Assembly: GCF_032854445.1 (NCBI RefSeq)
Contig: NC_088307.1
Location: 5,144,001 to 5,208,000 of the forward strand
Source of the DNA: Liolophura sinensis
Taxonomy: Eukaryota; Mollusca; Polyplacophora; Chitonida; Chitonidae
Length of the DNA stretch: 64,000 bases
Reading direction: 5' to 3'
Notes under the pieces: generated by a model
Database searches by the model: none
What the model was told of the DNA's origin: nothing
Seen by the model: only the letters and a program-made list of their open reading frames with translations
Position numbers and translations under genes: made by a program
Shown: positions 12,601 to 27,600 of the stretch, in pieces
How positions within the stretch are numbered: position 1 is the stretch's first letter
Layout: each line of letters starts with the position of its first letter

Positions 12601-15600
12601 CTAACGGTTATAGAAAACAGTCATATCAGTTGGACCGCCTAAAAACAGTACATACTTGTATACAGAGGAGCAGATCGAGACGGAGTTTAAAAGCCGGCAG
12701 ACTGGATATATATACATGTATATCTCCCCTATCAAGCTATAACCCATGCTATGTTATACTACTAATGCACGTTGTTACTAATAGCATGTACACGTGTATA
12801 CACTGACTATGAAGCAGAGTTTGACTAAGGGAGGGAAGGTAAAAAACGGATTGCTTAAGTCTTCCAAGACGCTTTGAAGTGAAATATGTCGGTTATTTAC
12901 AATAAAATGTTTCCCCGTGTTGTTATAACTGCAGCGTACGTGAGGTAAAGTAGGCCTTCATCTTAAAGATGAACTGAAGAAAAGGTTTACACCACAGAGA
13001 AAACGTTTACGTTCTTATTCTGGCCTTATTCTCTGACAACAAACTGCGGATGGTCGTGGGTTTCCTCAAGCTCTGCCCGGTTTTCCTCCAAGCATTTTGG
13101 GGCTGTATCAGTGAAATATTCGCGTTACTCGTACCTCACGCTCATTTGACTTAAAGGCAAAACAGTGTTCGCGCGACGTCATTTGAAACAGCTGCTCGCG
13201 TCTGATAGGTCAAAATTAATAAGACAGCGTTTTGGATTTCTTCAGTGTGCACATTTTACTTACTCTGAAGCGGTCTAAGGTCGCTTCGTGACCCAGTGCC
13301 TTGGTCTAGTGTTGCCTTTTCTTATAACTCTTTGAACTGATCTTTACCTCAGTTAAATTTACCCTTGCTCCGTAATTTATCTCATTTTCCATATTTAGGT
13401 CTACCTAAATGTGCATTTGTAATCGTTGAGGCTAATGAAGACTGAACATTAATGTGTATTTAAATATTCCTCTTTCGTCTAGCCCAAGAAGATTCTGATA
13501 GCGAATGTCTTCACCATATATACTGTAATGTATAAATAAAACACTAGTATTTTTTGGACACATCTTTCATGACATTTGCCCGCGGGGAAAAAAATCAAAA
13601 TACCCCATAAAGCTAGAGTCTTTCATTAATTATTTGACATTATGTACGCATATCATCTGAGAGACTGCGTAATTTGGTATTGCGCAAGCACATATGACTT
13701 AGGGCGACATCACCTTTGATCTGTTATCGATTATGTAATGTTCAAGTATAGGTAAGAACTGGATGATGGTGTGCAGTGAACTCATCTTGAGAAAACTGAT
13801 TTCAAAAACTTAGAACAGCATAATTCTTAATTCTATGTTGCCTTGCATTAAAAAAATCTAAAACTTAAAATCGTCACTTACGAAAATACAATGTTTAAGT
13901 TTTGTCATATGGCATATTTAGGGAAGAGAACCTTACTCCGTATTCGTATATATACTGTTATCAGGATATACAGACTGAGGAACCCATTCTCTGCATGGGC
14001 AAAATTTATTCATCTTAAACATCATTTGCTATGCTCCAATACATTAAAAAATGCTTCATTTTAATCTTGGGTTTAATTTATTAAACGATATTTATTCGAT
14101 GGGCAAACACATTTCTACGGAGCACCTTAGCGTACATGCCCGTCGTTTTTAAAATATTTATATCAAAGAAAAAATAGTTCGGTTATGTAAAGTAAGACTA
14201 ACGATTTTTGTTACAAAAATTAATCAGCCTGATTATTTACAAGAGAAAAGACGAACTTTTTTATTCAGGCGCAAGAAAAAAAGTTATCCAGCTAGTTTTA
14301 GTAACATGAACCGAATGGCAAAAAATAACTAGTTTCACTATTAATAGTTACATAGAAAACAAACAGTGTATCCTCCACTGGCAAACAATAGATGGATAGT
14401 GCGAAGGGATTAAAGACGTCTCTAGGCTGTCTTGAGCTGCGAATTCTTCGATAACGTGTACCCGGTATCGCGTTACACAGCGTGACAGCTGTGGAAGGTG
14501 TGTCTGGCATTGCTTGTCACAAACATTAAGTGTCAAACAGAGGTGTCATCAGGGTGTCATCACGACAACATAGGTGGCATCACGACAACAAAGGTGGCAT
14601 CACGACAACAAAGGTGGCATCACGACAATAAAGATGGCATCACGACAACAAAGGTGACATCACGACAACATAGGTGGCATCACGACAACAAAGGTGGCAT
14701 CGCTACAACATAGGTGGTATCACGACAACAAAGGTGGCATCACGACAACAACGGTGGCATCGCTACAACATAGGTGGTATCACGACAACAAAGATGGTAT
14801 CTCGACAACAAAGATGGCATCACGACAACATAGGTGTCATCACGACAACAAAGATGGCATCACGACAACATAGATGGCATCACGACAACATAAGTGGTCC
14901 TTTGTTTCTCGCCCCAAACAATCGCACAACTACGATTTTCTTGTTGCAAGCAAATAATAAGAACACTGTGTTGCTATAAAAAGCAAAATTATTTATTTTT
15001 TGCTCTCCAGCTCATGTTACCAAAGACATAAAGAAGTTAAACACATCTACCGAAACAAAACAGTGGGCTGCAAACAACGAAGTACTTCATGATTCTTATA
15101 TCCTATCTATATAACCTATATATTTAACTAATGGATCAGAGCCCGCATTTGTCAAGCAACAAGCAAGGAAATTTCTCAAATTACGGTTGGCACATAGTTG
15201 TGCAGTGATTCAGTGTATACATTTCAGACATTTCCTACAGCAAAACATTTTAATTGTGGCTGTGTCTGAATTTTTGAATGGCCGGAATTAAACAACCCAC
15301 CTCTGGCAAGTTACTGAGGAAGCTTCCTCAAATTCTGGTCCTCAGCGAAAGACGACCGAAATGATTGCCTTTAAGTAAATGTCAGACTCTACATTCTGTG
15401 AATTTAGTTACTGATTGTGAATGGTAACGCGCGTGCAGACATGGCTGATATTTTTTGAAATGTAATTATTTGGGTTATTCTAGAAGAAAAACAAACATTT
15501 ACGCTGATCGATGTTTTCCCCAAAGTATTGGGTATTGCCTCTGTAAGCAACATGTGCACGAACTTCACGTATGCACAGTTATGTCAATTATACAACAACA

Positions 15601-18600
15601 TGAGAATGATTTTGAGAATGTTAAGCATGTAAAGTCTCTCTCTTTTATTTTTTTTTTCTGATAAAAAGAACGTTTTCTCCTCCACTTGAGAAGAGGTTTA
15701 CAAACCTCGTTTATGAATATTTGAGTCCTTTGAGTGAATTAAGCCATTAATTAGCGATTATCATTGCATTATGGCAGGAAAAACACAATGTGACCTTTCT
15801 TTTGTTGCAGTCGACATGGAAATCAAACAGGGGAACTGCCAACAGTTATTTTCTGGCTGGACGGGACATGAAGTGGTGGGCGGTAAGTATACACTTCTTT
15901 TAAGTGTCTAGTAGGTAAGCTTCCTGAACCGTTCTATTGAACGGTTCAGGCAAGCTTTATTGAACGGTTCAGAGCAAGTTCTATTGATTCCGTGTACTTA
16001 TGGCTGCAAGCATTATATCTTACAGAGTTTGTGCGTGAGAATAATGATCAAGGACATAAAAATCGTCTGGTACTCGTGCATATGGCGAAATCAAAATGGT
16101 TAAAACTCTGATTCATTCAAAAAGTATATCCAAAATAACAAAAAAACAAAAAACAATAAAAAAACCCCAACAACTGTAGTTTCCATTTGACAACACAAAA
16201 GTTATATTATGCCTGTATGTTCCAGTATGTTCTGTGTTGGTCCTATATCTTTGAAGAGGTTATATGACAGTGCCTAGTTTTTCATGACGTCTTCTTTACG
16301 AGTCCTAGGTACATCAAGTCCGCGGAAACCAGGATACCACAATCCTAGGATCTTAGAATAAAGTCAGATTTAAGCTTAACTTCAAATCAATGTATTGCGC
16401 TGAAATTTAGACCCTATTGTCATTGAAAAGACAATTTAGACCCTATTGTAATCCTTAAAGTTTTAGACATTTTATCATAAAATTGGAAATTAGCCTTTAA
16501 ACTCAAATAAAAGTTCAAGAATAATGCTACAAGTTAAGATTAAATCTGAATTAAGTCTGAGGCAATTTCATATTATCCAGCGTGAACGTAGGAATCTGTA
16601 AAGATGACGGGGATGCATGACGCCTGCATGTAGAATCTATTACGACTCTATTAGGTATCACTCCTAGTGTTAATGTCGTGAATCCTAGTCAGAACAACAT
16701 AAACTATTTATATCCGTCTAAGTTGAAAGAGATTTTTATAGCACTGCCCGGAGCTCTGTGTAGCCACAGTCTCACGGCAATGATGGACCGTGGATAGATT
16801 TATTTTTATTTTTGACTGTAAGTCACTTATACGATGCCGGTCATTTTCATGGGTTGGTAGAGGAAACTGGAAAGCCCCGGGTAGACCACCGACCTTTGGC
16901 AAGTTACTGATTTACTTCCCCACATGTAACGTACGGATATACTTATACCGTATTGGTGGAACCCGCGAATGGTCGTGGGGTTCCCCCAGGCTCTGCCCGG
17001 TTTCCTCTCACCATAATGCTGACCGTCGTCGTATAAGTGAAATATTCTTGAGTACGGCGTAAAACACCAATCAAATAAATAAATAAATAAATATTAGTGG
17101 AAGTCAAAATGGTCTTCAGTGAATGACCTTGCAAACCTCAGTTCAATCGCGTACATCGTCACCCAGTCACGTTGAAAAGACGTTTTGCCGGGATGATTGT
17201 TTTACAAAATGGTTGGAATGGCGACATACTTTATAAAAAAAGACTTACAGCATAGAGTGTAACCATTGATGTTTGAGCGCAGAGCTTTCGGGATCCAAGC
17301 CTACCCACCTCACCTCAAAATCAAAGCGATGTTACCAGCTATTACTGAGTAATTGAGTAATTTCCACCGTCATTGTTTCTCTGCATGTATAATTAGGCTG
17401 CACTTCATCTCTCATAACTCATCTCTAACCTACTGGACGCACTAGGCTAATGCCACGGCGTTGCCTTCTCCAAAGACACAGCTAAACTGATTTACATTCT
17501 TACGTGTAACATATATATATATATATGTACCTGGGTGACTGACAACCTTCATTTGAAAACAGTGCTTATATACGTTCTGATATTGTAACTGCTCAGTACA
17601 GTTCTTAATTACGTTGTGATAGTTTCGTTGTTCTACACAACGTTTGCGTTGTGATAACTGTTCAATACAGAGTGTACCGTGTGATATTTTCACTGCCCAG
17701 TGCAATGTGATGTTTTAACTGTCTAGTACAGTGCACACGGTGGGATATTTGAACTGTCCAGAACAGTGCCTACTGTGTGATATTTTAACTGTCCAGCACA
17801 GTGCATAGTGTGTGATATTTTAACTGTCCAATACGGTGTGATATTTTAAATTTTCAGCACAGTACGTACGTTTTAAGTGGTGTACTAACTGTTCAAAGCA
17901 ATGCCTGCGTTCTGACATTCTTACTGTTCAATGCAGTGGTTACATGATGTGTTTTATCTATTCACTACAGTGCTTGCGTTGTGGTATTATCTTCAATGGT
18001 GTGCTTACGTTGTGGTATTGTCCTCAATAGTCTGCTTACGTTGTGGTATTGTCTTCAGTAGTCTGCTTACGTTGTGGTATTATCTTCAGTAGTCTGCTTA
18101 CGTTGTGGTATTGTCTTCAATGGTGTACTTACGTTGTGGTATTATCTTCAGTGGTGTGCTTACGTTGTGATATTATCTTCAATAGTCTGCTTACGGTGTG
18201 GTATTTTCTTCAGTAATCTGCTTGCGATGTGATATTATTTACAATAGTCTGCTTACGGTGTGGCATTATCTTCAGTAGTCTGCTTACGTTGTGGTATTGT
18301 TTTCACTAGTCTGCTTACGTTGTGGTATTGTTTTCACTAGTCTGCTTAAGTTGTGGTATTTTCTCAATAGTCTGCTTACGTTGTGGTATTGTTTTCACTA
18401 GTCTGCTTACGTTGTGGTATTGTCTTCAATAGTCTGCTTACATTGTGGTATTGTCTTCAATAGTCTGCTTACGTTGTGGTATTATCTTCAGTAGTCTGTT
18501 TATGATGTGGTATTATCTTCAGTTTTTGCTTAAGTTGTGGTATTGTCTTCAATAGTCTGCCTACGTTGTGGTATTTTCTTCAGTAGTCTGCTTACGTTGT

Positions 18601-21600
18601 GGTATTATCTTCAGTTATTTGCTTAAGTTGTGGCATTGTCTTCAATAGTCTGCTTACGTTGTGGTATTTTTTTCAGTAATCTGCTTACGATGTGGTATTA
18701 TCTTCAATAGTCTGCTTACGGTGTGGTATTATCTTCAGTAGTCTGCTTACGTTGGGGTATTATCCTCAATGGTTTGCTTACGGTTGTGGTATTATCCTCA
18801 ATGGTTTGCTCACGTTGTGGTATTGTCTTCAATAGTCTGCTTACGTTGTGGTATTATCCTCAATGGTTTGCTTACGTTGTGGTATTTTTTATCACAGAAC
18901 TTCTTACGTTTTCGTGTTCTGACTGGCCAGGCCATTGTTTTCCTTACGCTGTTTACACGTCTTAATACGACAATGTGATGAACGTAACTGCGAAGTAATA
19001 AGCCAAATTCTGTAGAATTTGAAGACATTTGGCCATTTCACGGCTTGGCAGCTTTAGTATATGACGTGTAACGCTTTGGACGGAGAATGAAGACAAAGCA
19101 ATACACTGATTTGATGCGTAAAAAGAAATCATGCATCCGTCAAGGAAAAAATAGACCTTAAATTTCTGGTTCGGAAAACTCATTGACTGGCATGCTGTTC
19201 ATCCCTAAGTACATGTAGTACGACGATATCATCGATGCCAAGTCACCGCAACTTGCTCACAGTAAAGAAACTGTATCCCGCTTACATACGCAGCAATGCG
19301 CTTAAGAATGTTGCCCATTAAACTCCGCAAAAGCGCATTTATCTTTTCACCTTTTCACTTTATCTTCAAAATGCCTCTCCTACATACACATGTGTTAAGA
19401 TGACATCCCTTGCGCATGCCGACGTATAGAAGTACATTTACATGCCTCCAATGTCTATCCACACAGACTCCAGATATTTCATTTCCGTAAGCTTATTTTG
19501 ACATTAATAGTTTTTTTTCTAATTGACTTCCTGATTCCATCAGAGAACTTTGAAAAGAAATTTCTCTGTATGCTTCCTGTTCAAGTCTTTGTGTTGCCAT
19601 GGAGACTCGGCTGTTTCCGTCAGATATAGACTCTCCAGTTGGCATAACCTACATTTTCAAAGCAGATACAGGGAAGCTGGAAAAGGGTCAAGAAGTTCCG
19701 AATGTAGGTCATGTCAAGGTTTGGCAGGGTGCCAATATTTTCAACATGTATAAAGCCGTATACATTTACAGAAACATTCTTCATGCAGAAGATGGTAATT
19801 TTAATTTATTTTGGATACCATGGAAGCATAAGGCGAAGGTTCTTAATTGCCATTTTAAGGCCATCGATCGGAAAAAAAGCTTCAAGGTCAAGTTCCCTGT
19901 GAGAGTTCCCTTCTTTTAAGAATGTTTCAATATATATGCACACACGATTTGAACGTGAATTTCTGTCTTAAATCTCTGCATCGAAACAGACATTCGTATA
20001 CCAACCATCAACCAAAATGGTCTATAATAGCAAGGCCAATTTCCAAAACAACATTTAATACAAGTAGCCTATGTAAGTGCGAAGTTAAAACGGAATCGTC
20101 CAAAGAGAAGCAGTCAACATTTTTCAGTGATGATCGATGAACAGATTCAAGGAATGCTCTACGGGAAATCAGTATTCAGAGTTTGTACCACGCTTGTTTA
20201 AAAGATGTCGATAATCCAAATATGTATCTTATTGGCGCTTTGATCGTAACTGTTCATTTATGCATCCTATATAGTGTACAGCCCCTATATATCCCACGTG
20301 TTCAGCGTAATTAGACACAATTACAAAACGCAGTGTGGGCATATTGCATGTAATATCCAGTGCATTAAAGGCATTATACGTCATTCCCCCACGATGCATC
20401 TTTGTGGGCCTCAAGATACGAGCTCTTTGTCTGAAAGCAACTAAAATCAGTAGCGTTGGAAACGGTGGAGGAGAAGAGGGCCTGTAGGGAAAACTTCGCT
20501 GTACGCTCATATACATGCCTGCATATACCAGGATTGTGCTGATGCACTAAGCATCCCTGAGACCTGGTCTCTGTATACAATGTGTCATATTAACATATGT
20601 TAAATGTTACCACGCAGCATTTTGAGCATATTTCTAGACAAACCATATCTAATAAATTGGTGCCTAATGAAGCATTTGTTTCCAGACAAGTACCATACGT
20701 ACTAGTACTTCAGAAAGTAAATATCAGCCTTTTGCCCAACATTTTTTTATTTATTTATTTATTTGATTGGTGTTTTACGCCGTACTCAAGAATATTTCAC
20801 TTATACGACGGCGGCCAGCATTATGGTGGGTGGAAACCGGGCAGAGCCCGGGGGAACCCCACGACCATTCGCAGATTCCACCAATACGGTATAAGCATAT
20901 CAGTACGTTACATGTGGGGAAGTAAATCAGTAACTTGCCAAAGGTCGGTGGTTTACCCGGGGCTTTCCAGTTTCCTCTACCAACCCATGAAAATGACCGG
21001 CATCGTATAAGTGACTTACAGTCAAAAATAAAAATCAATCAATCCAAAGTCCGTCATTGCCGTGAGACTGTGGCTTCACAGAGCTCCGGGCAGTGCTATA
21101 GAAATCTCTTTCATCTTAGACGGATATAAATAGTTTATGTTGTTCTGACTGGGATTCACGACATTAACACTAGGAGTGATACCTAATAGAGTCGGTTGCT
21201 GACAGACCTTCCCGCCCCAACATTTTTACTACAGCTTGTGCGGTTCACAAGAAATTACCTGCCTGAATCATTCTTATACATTTATAACTGCCTATGACTA
21301 TAAAAAAAACTGACGCTGTACAAATCAGAGTTCGATTTCCAATAATCGCGAGATAAATTTTGAAAACACCGCTCAAACCACTACTGAACAATGAAAATGT
21401 ATAATATAAGAAAATATGACCGCGCGGATTCATGCAAGAGATCTACATATACAGTGTACAGCTTAACATAACATTTCCGCCGAGAACATATTTTTTTTTG
21501 TTGTGGTTTCTATGCAGTACAATAGAATTTTCATTGATTAAAATTACAATGGGTCATGCTCAGTCCGTTGTCTTGGACATAGATAAAAACCAACAAATTA

Positions 21601-24600
21601 GTATTCCTATCTCTTATACCATTGTTTACAGCACAGGAGGCGTTTTGCTAAAACACTTCCTATTGTCTGGTTATCTCTTATCCGACACCAGTTCCATTTC
21701 GACATACATAATTGGATCTGTTGTTGTTACACAGGTTATTCAAAAGAGTAATTTGAGAGCGTCAAATTATAGATTTGTTATACAGATTATTCAAAAGAAA
21801 AATTTGTTCTTCTGTCACTCGTAATTCAAAATGGATGAAGAGTGATTTCTAGCAATGTAGTTGCTCTGCATATGCGATAGCTCTTGACTATTATTTCTTT
21901 TTTCATGATGTTCTTACAAGTTACAAGTCATTGTCAAGAAATAAAGTTTGGAGAAAAGAGAAGCAGTCAACAGTTTTCGAGTGACACAGGGATTCAAAGA
22001 CACAAGGAATGTCATATTTAGTTATTTATTTATTCATTTATTTGATTGGTATTTTACGCCGTACTCAAGGATTTTCACTTCTACGACGGCGACCAGCATT
22101 ATGGTGGGAGGAAACCGGACAGAGCCCGTGGGAAATCCACGATCATCCGAAGGTTGCGGTTAGACCTTCCCACGTACGACCGAAAAATAAGCTAGCATGA
22201 TCTGGACTTGAAGTCACACCGACTGCATTGGTGGAAGGCTCCTGGGTAACTGCGCCGTGCTGGCGTGACAATAGCCTTGGAAACGGAATCTAAATCGTGT
22301 ACTTTGCATTATAGTTAATACGTCGTTCTTTAATAAAAAAAATACCATTCTGTTGAGCTTTGATCGCAACTATTCAGATATCAAGCCTGGCGATTTCATT
22401 CAGTACGATATGCATATACAGACGGAATTAGCCCCCTAGCCCCTGGGGCCAGTTTTATGAAACTTACTTTGTATTAAGTTGCCCTTAGCTATACAAGTGC
22501 ACTTTATATCTCTACAACATACGCTACTTAGCTAAATGGCTTCCTTAGCTAAATGAGATGAAACTGGCCCCTGTTTAAGCGGAATTAGACACAGTTATGA
22601 ATAAAACAGCGCTCTATATCGCTCTTCAAGTAAAGGTAATTAAAATGTCAGAATTGAAACTATTATCTCTGTAACAGGAAGCCGTTGTCGTCTTTGTGCA
22701 AACATATATATGTACATCTGGACAGTCTGTAATTTCTCTCACATTCTGTTATGAATTTTGCTATAAATCGGTTATCTAAAGCTATCAGATCATCATTATC
22801 TACAGGTCTGTACTGCCTGGTAACACGTATTTATTTGATTGATGTTTTACGCCTTACTCAAGAATATTTCACTTATACGACAGCGGCCAACATTATGGTG
22901 GAAAAACCCATGACCCTCCGCAGGTTGCTGTAACCTTCCCACGTACGGCCTGAGAGGAAGCCAACATGAGCTGGACTTGAACTCACAGCGACGGCTTTGG
23001 TCAGGGTAACATGTAAGTGAGAAGTTTTAAACTTATATGTATATCTGGGTAGTCTGTACTTTCTGTTACAAAAGAGAAAATGGATATATATCTTGCATCG
23101 GTTATCTACAACTATCAGATCATCAATCTGTATTGATCTGGCCTATAGGCCTATTGTCTGGTAAATGAGAAGGATCGAGTCTGATAAAGGTTATTTTGTA
23201 TAACTTCTACATGCGATCATATGAATTAATATCTGAGTCTTACAACGAAGCAATGGCCATTACTCTTCGTCACTATATTTTGTTAATGTGCTTGACGGGG
23301 CGATGCAACATCTTTGTGAAACGGCCCTCAGAGGAGGAAATGCTTAGACATTCCATATGTTTATTTATTTATTAATTAGTTTGTTTTATTCATTTATTTA
23401 TTTGATTGTTGTTTTACGTGGTACTCAAGAATATTTCACTTACACGACGGAAGCCAGCATTAGGGTGACAGGAAACCAAGCAGAGCCTAGGCGAATTCCA
23501 CGACCATCCGCAGATTTTGTTCCATTCTTACAGGTTCGATTATTATTTGATTTGTTTAGACCTATTATTGCAATACTTAAGAATTTTTTGACTTTGACAA
23601 TGCGATTAAGTTTAAGGGTGGAGAGATTCGAACCACCGCGCTTCGCCAAGTACCAGTCAAAAATCCCGACTGAAAGTCGCAATCTAGCGCGTGGTGGATT
23701 CGAACCACCGACCTCGTTGTTCAAAGGACAATTATTTGTGGTGAGAACAGCGGTTTGTTAGCGTGAGCCTGCTTAAACAACCAAAGAGAGTTGTTTTAAT
23801 GATATAAGTACAAGACTATATATGTTTACCATGTGTATAAGAGTATCATTTTGTCTAGGAAATTCCCCAGATGTCATTCTTTACCCAGAGAAGGTCAAGG
23901 AAAAGTCAACCACTTAAGTCGTACAACTTTTCTCTGTGGTGAGCTTAGAAGCGTGCCTTTTAGTGTGACAGTTTTTTTTGCTGCGCGGCATACAACCATT
24001 CGCTTAAAAACTGAAGTAGGCCTAATAATGTTGCAAACATACGAGAAAAAAACAACAGTACGTTAATTATCATTGCCGGTGAATACAGTTTCAGGCGTCT
24101 TTGCCGCATTATTTTGCGTGGTTTGGGGAAACTGCTCCATGACAAGAGGCTGGGTGATAAGTCGAGGCCCTGATGGGAAAGGGACTAAATAAACCGAGAC
24201 CTGGCCCTTTTTTGCATTGTTTTTATGCCCTTAAATGTTAAATGTGATGACAACACGACCTACCATCATTTTGAATTATTCTAGAGGAGTGACGTCTAAT
24301 AATTTACAATTAATATCACTGCCTTTTTTGACACAATTTTACTTAAGCCATGGTGCTAGGGGGTGTGTAATTTGGTACTATTTAAGCGTTTACACGAAGA
24401 GTTAGAATAAAACACCAACTGAGGTACATTGACAAAGAGGTCGTATTTTACCGGTTACGTGTGACCATTTCCCAATTATGTCACTGTCTTGCCCACTCTA
24501 GTTTTACTCTCCATGCTGTAGTGTTTTGTCCCGTATGCCTGGTTAAGCCAGAATTCTGCTGGTGGACTAAGCAATCCTGGTCCCTATGCATTGTTCTCGT

Positions 24601-27600
24601 GTGATGACATGACAGCACTTTGAATAATTTTGACCAGAGACATTCTAATAAACTGCATTTAACACAAGTTCGTCTGTTTTTTAACTTTTTCTGCGCAAGT
24701 CATGGTACTAGTTGGTGTTGTGAGTTGCTACTATTTAATCATTAATTTGTGAACAGAATAAAAACCTGGCTGAATTAAACTGAAGACCGGATTTCATTTG
24801 ATACGTGTCAACTCATTTGTCAACTCTCAAACTGTCGCCGCTCTTGTAGTTTTACTCTCCATGCTATAGTGTTTTGTATGCCTACAAACCCAGGATTCTG
24901 CTGTGGACTAAGCATCCCGTGTTCTGGTCCGGACTATCACACTGTCGTTGCTGTTCTAGTTTTACTCTCCATGCTGTGGTGTTTTGTATGCCTACAAACC
25001 CAGGATTCTGCTGTGGACTAAGCATCCCGAGTTCTGGTTTCGACTATCACACTGTCGTTGCTATTCTAGTTTTACTCTCCATGCTGTGGTGTTTTGTATG
25101 CCTACAAACCCAGGATTCTGCTGTGGACTAAGCATCCCGAGTTCTGGTTCCGACTATCACACTGTCGTTGCTGTTCTAGTTTTACTCTCCATGCTGTGGT
25201 GTGTTGTATGCCTACAAACCCAGGATTCTGCTGTGGACTAAGTATCCCGAGTTCTGGTTCCGACTATCACACTGTCGTTGCTATTCTAGTTTTACTCTCC
25301 ATGGTGTAGTGTTTTGTATGCCTAGTTAAACCAGGATTCTGCTGTGGACTAAGCATCCCGTGTTCTGGTCCCGACTATCACACTGTCGTTGCAGTTCTAG
25401 TTTTACTGTCCATGCTTTGGTGTTTTGTATGCCTACAAACCCAGGATTCTGCTGTGGACTAAGCATCCCGAGTTCTGGTTCCGACTATCACACTGTCGTT
25501 GCTATTCTAGTATTAATTAGCTGTCTAATTACGCTGTTCAGGCACCAGGATGACGAAGTCATCCTTAACCTCAAATCAGATTTCTTTTTGCTTTTGTTAT
25601 AAACGATAGACTTCAGATGACATAATACGTGTACATTCAAAATATAGTCTGTTAACTTAAACAGAAAGTCCTGTTGTCTGAGTGATGCTACAATGTATTC
25701 TGTTATCGTAACACAATATCTTGTCATATTCAACATAATATCCTGTCATATTCAACATAATATCCTGTTAATTTAATAAAATCTTTATGTTGAATTAATG
25801 GAATATGTATGTTATATTTAACAGAACAATTTGCTGCAATAACAGAATACATTCCAGCATCACTCAAACAACAGACTTTCTGTCAGAATTAACAGATTAA
25901 TTTTTCGAGTGCACAGGGCTATATAGACCTTACTACAAATAACACTCTACGGCTGAGATGATAAAATTAGTTTTGCCCATACTTTCCATCGTCTACCATG
26001 GATACTGGCAATTTCTTGACCACTCATATCGTCCCTGAATTTGTTACTTTTTCTGCAACTTCAAAACAGTCTACCGACATAAAATTGTGACTTTCAAGTG
26101 TCTTAACAGTTTTAATTTTCATACTAAGAGTTGTCTTAGACTTTCAGGACAATTAGCAATTAAGTTCATATATCGTATCTAAGTTTAGAAATATTGCCTC
26201 AGGTTAAGACTAAGCCTCACTTAGTCCTGACTATTTACGACAACTTCGTGATTGTGTTTTATACGCCACGCGTCGAAGTTTTGCCGGAGGCGAAATTTGG
26301 TGGAGCTTTTAAAATGTTTATTTCACTGGAGGGAAATCTGTAAAAAAAGAAATCCAATAATGAAAGGCTTTGTTATTACTTGTTTGTTTTGTTCTTTGGT
26401 AGTTTTGGCACCTGTTTGTCAACATTAAGTTTCAGCCTTACAGCCCTCTTGTGTATATGTATAGGCCTAGGTAATCTGAACACTACTATCTGTAACGCTA
26501 AACTATCAAGTACTTCAACAAGTCAATACATTTCCAGGCGGTCTTTTCGGAAAGTGTTGCTGCTATAAGACTATTTCTTCAGTATCTGAAATCCCTTTTT
26601 CGTTATCACACGTTTGCTTGTTAGATAGTACACCTTTTTTGAAGCGAAAAGAATGTTTCGTATTTTGCTTTAAAGCGAATATATTTTGGATAAGGTATTG
26701 CTCAATTATCTAGTAATACTCCGATGTAACGACATAGATACTAAACAACTCTAGAGCAAAAAATCCGATGTACATATAAAGCTCCGATGTAAGCTATGTG
26801 GGCACGCTAAAGTGTACAGTATACGCGGACAATGAATGACACTAAAGTTTACGGTATACGCGGCCAGAGAACAACGCTAAAGTGTACGGTATACGCGGAC
26901 AATGAAGAACTGTAACGTGTACGGTATTCGCGGAAGATGAACAACTCTAAGGTGTACGACGTTCGCGGACATTCAACAACTCTAGAGTCAAACTCCAAAC
27001 AGTGTATGTGGATACTGAATGACCCCAATGCGAAACTCCAATGTACGATGAATGTGGATATTGAGCAACTCTAAAGTGTGTGTGGGTATTGAGCAACTCT
27101 AAAGTGTATGTGGATATTGAGCAACTCTAAAGTGTGTGTGGGTACCCAACAACTCTTAAGTGTGTGTGGGTACTGAGCAACTCTAAAGTGTGTGTGGATA
27201 TTGAGCAACTCTAAAGTGTGTGTGGATATTGAGCAACTCTAAAGTGTGTGTGGATATTGAGCAACTCTAAAGTGTGTGTGGATACCGAACAATTCTAATG
27301 TGTGTGTGGATACCCAACAACTCTTAAGTGTGTGTGGATACTGAACAACTCTAAAGTGTGCCTGAAGACTGAACAACATTAAAGTGTATGAGGGTATTGA
27401 ACAACTCCCTAAAGTGTGTGTGGATATTCAGCAACTCTAAAGCGTGCCTGGGTATTGAACAACTCTAAAGTGTGCCTGGAGATTGAACAAGTCTAAAGTG
27501 TGTGTGGATACCGAAGAACTCTAAAGTGCGTGTGGATATTGAACAACTCTCTAGAGTGTGTGTATATTGAGCAAGTCTAAAGTGTGTGTGGATACCGAAC

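Noticed and set aside
14556-14892. CRISPR-like array
   Set aside because: 20-base units repeat head to tail without unique spacers, and the DNA is eukaryotic.
19599-19919. 106-codon frame starting METRLFPSD
   Set aside because: It looks protein-like in composition, but I recognise no family, see no splice borders, and it lies within the symporter intron.
21432-21824. 130-codon hydrophobic frame
   Set aside because: AT-driven composition with an internal repeat; no start or splice support.
23627-23712. tRNA gene on the minus strand
   Set aside because: B-box-like arms are present twice, but no acceptor stem or D arm pairs with them. A SINE explains it better.
24874-25602. Cysteine-rich 80-85-codon frames in series
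   Set aside because: They are shifted readings of the 110-bp tandem repeat.
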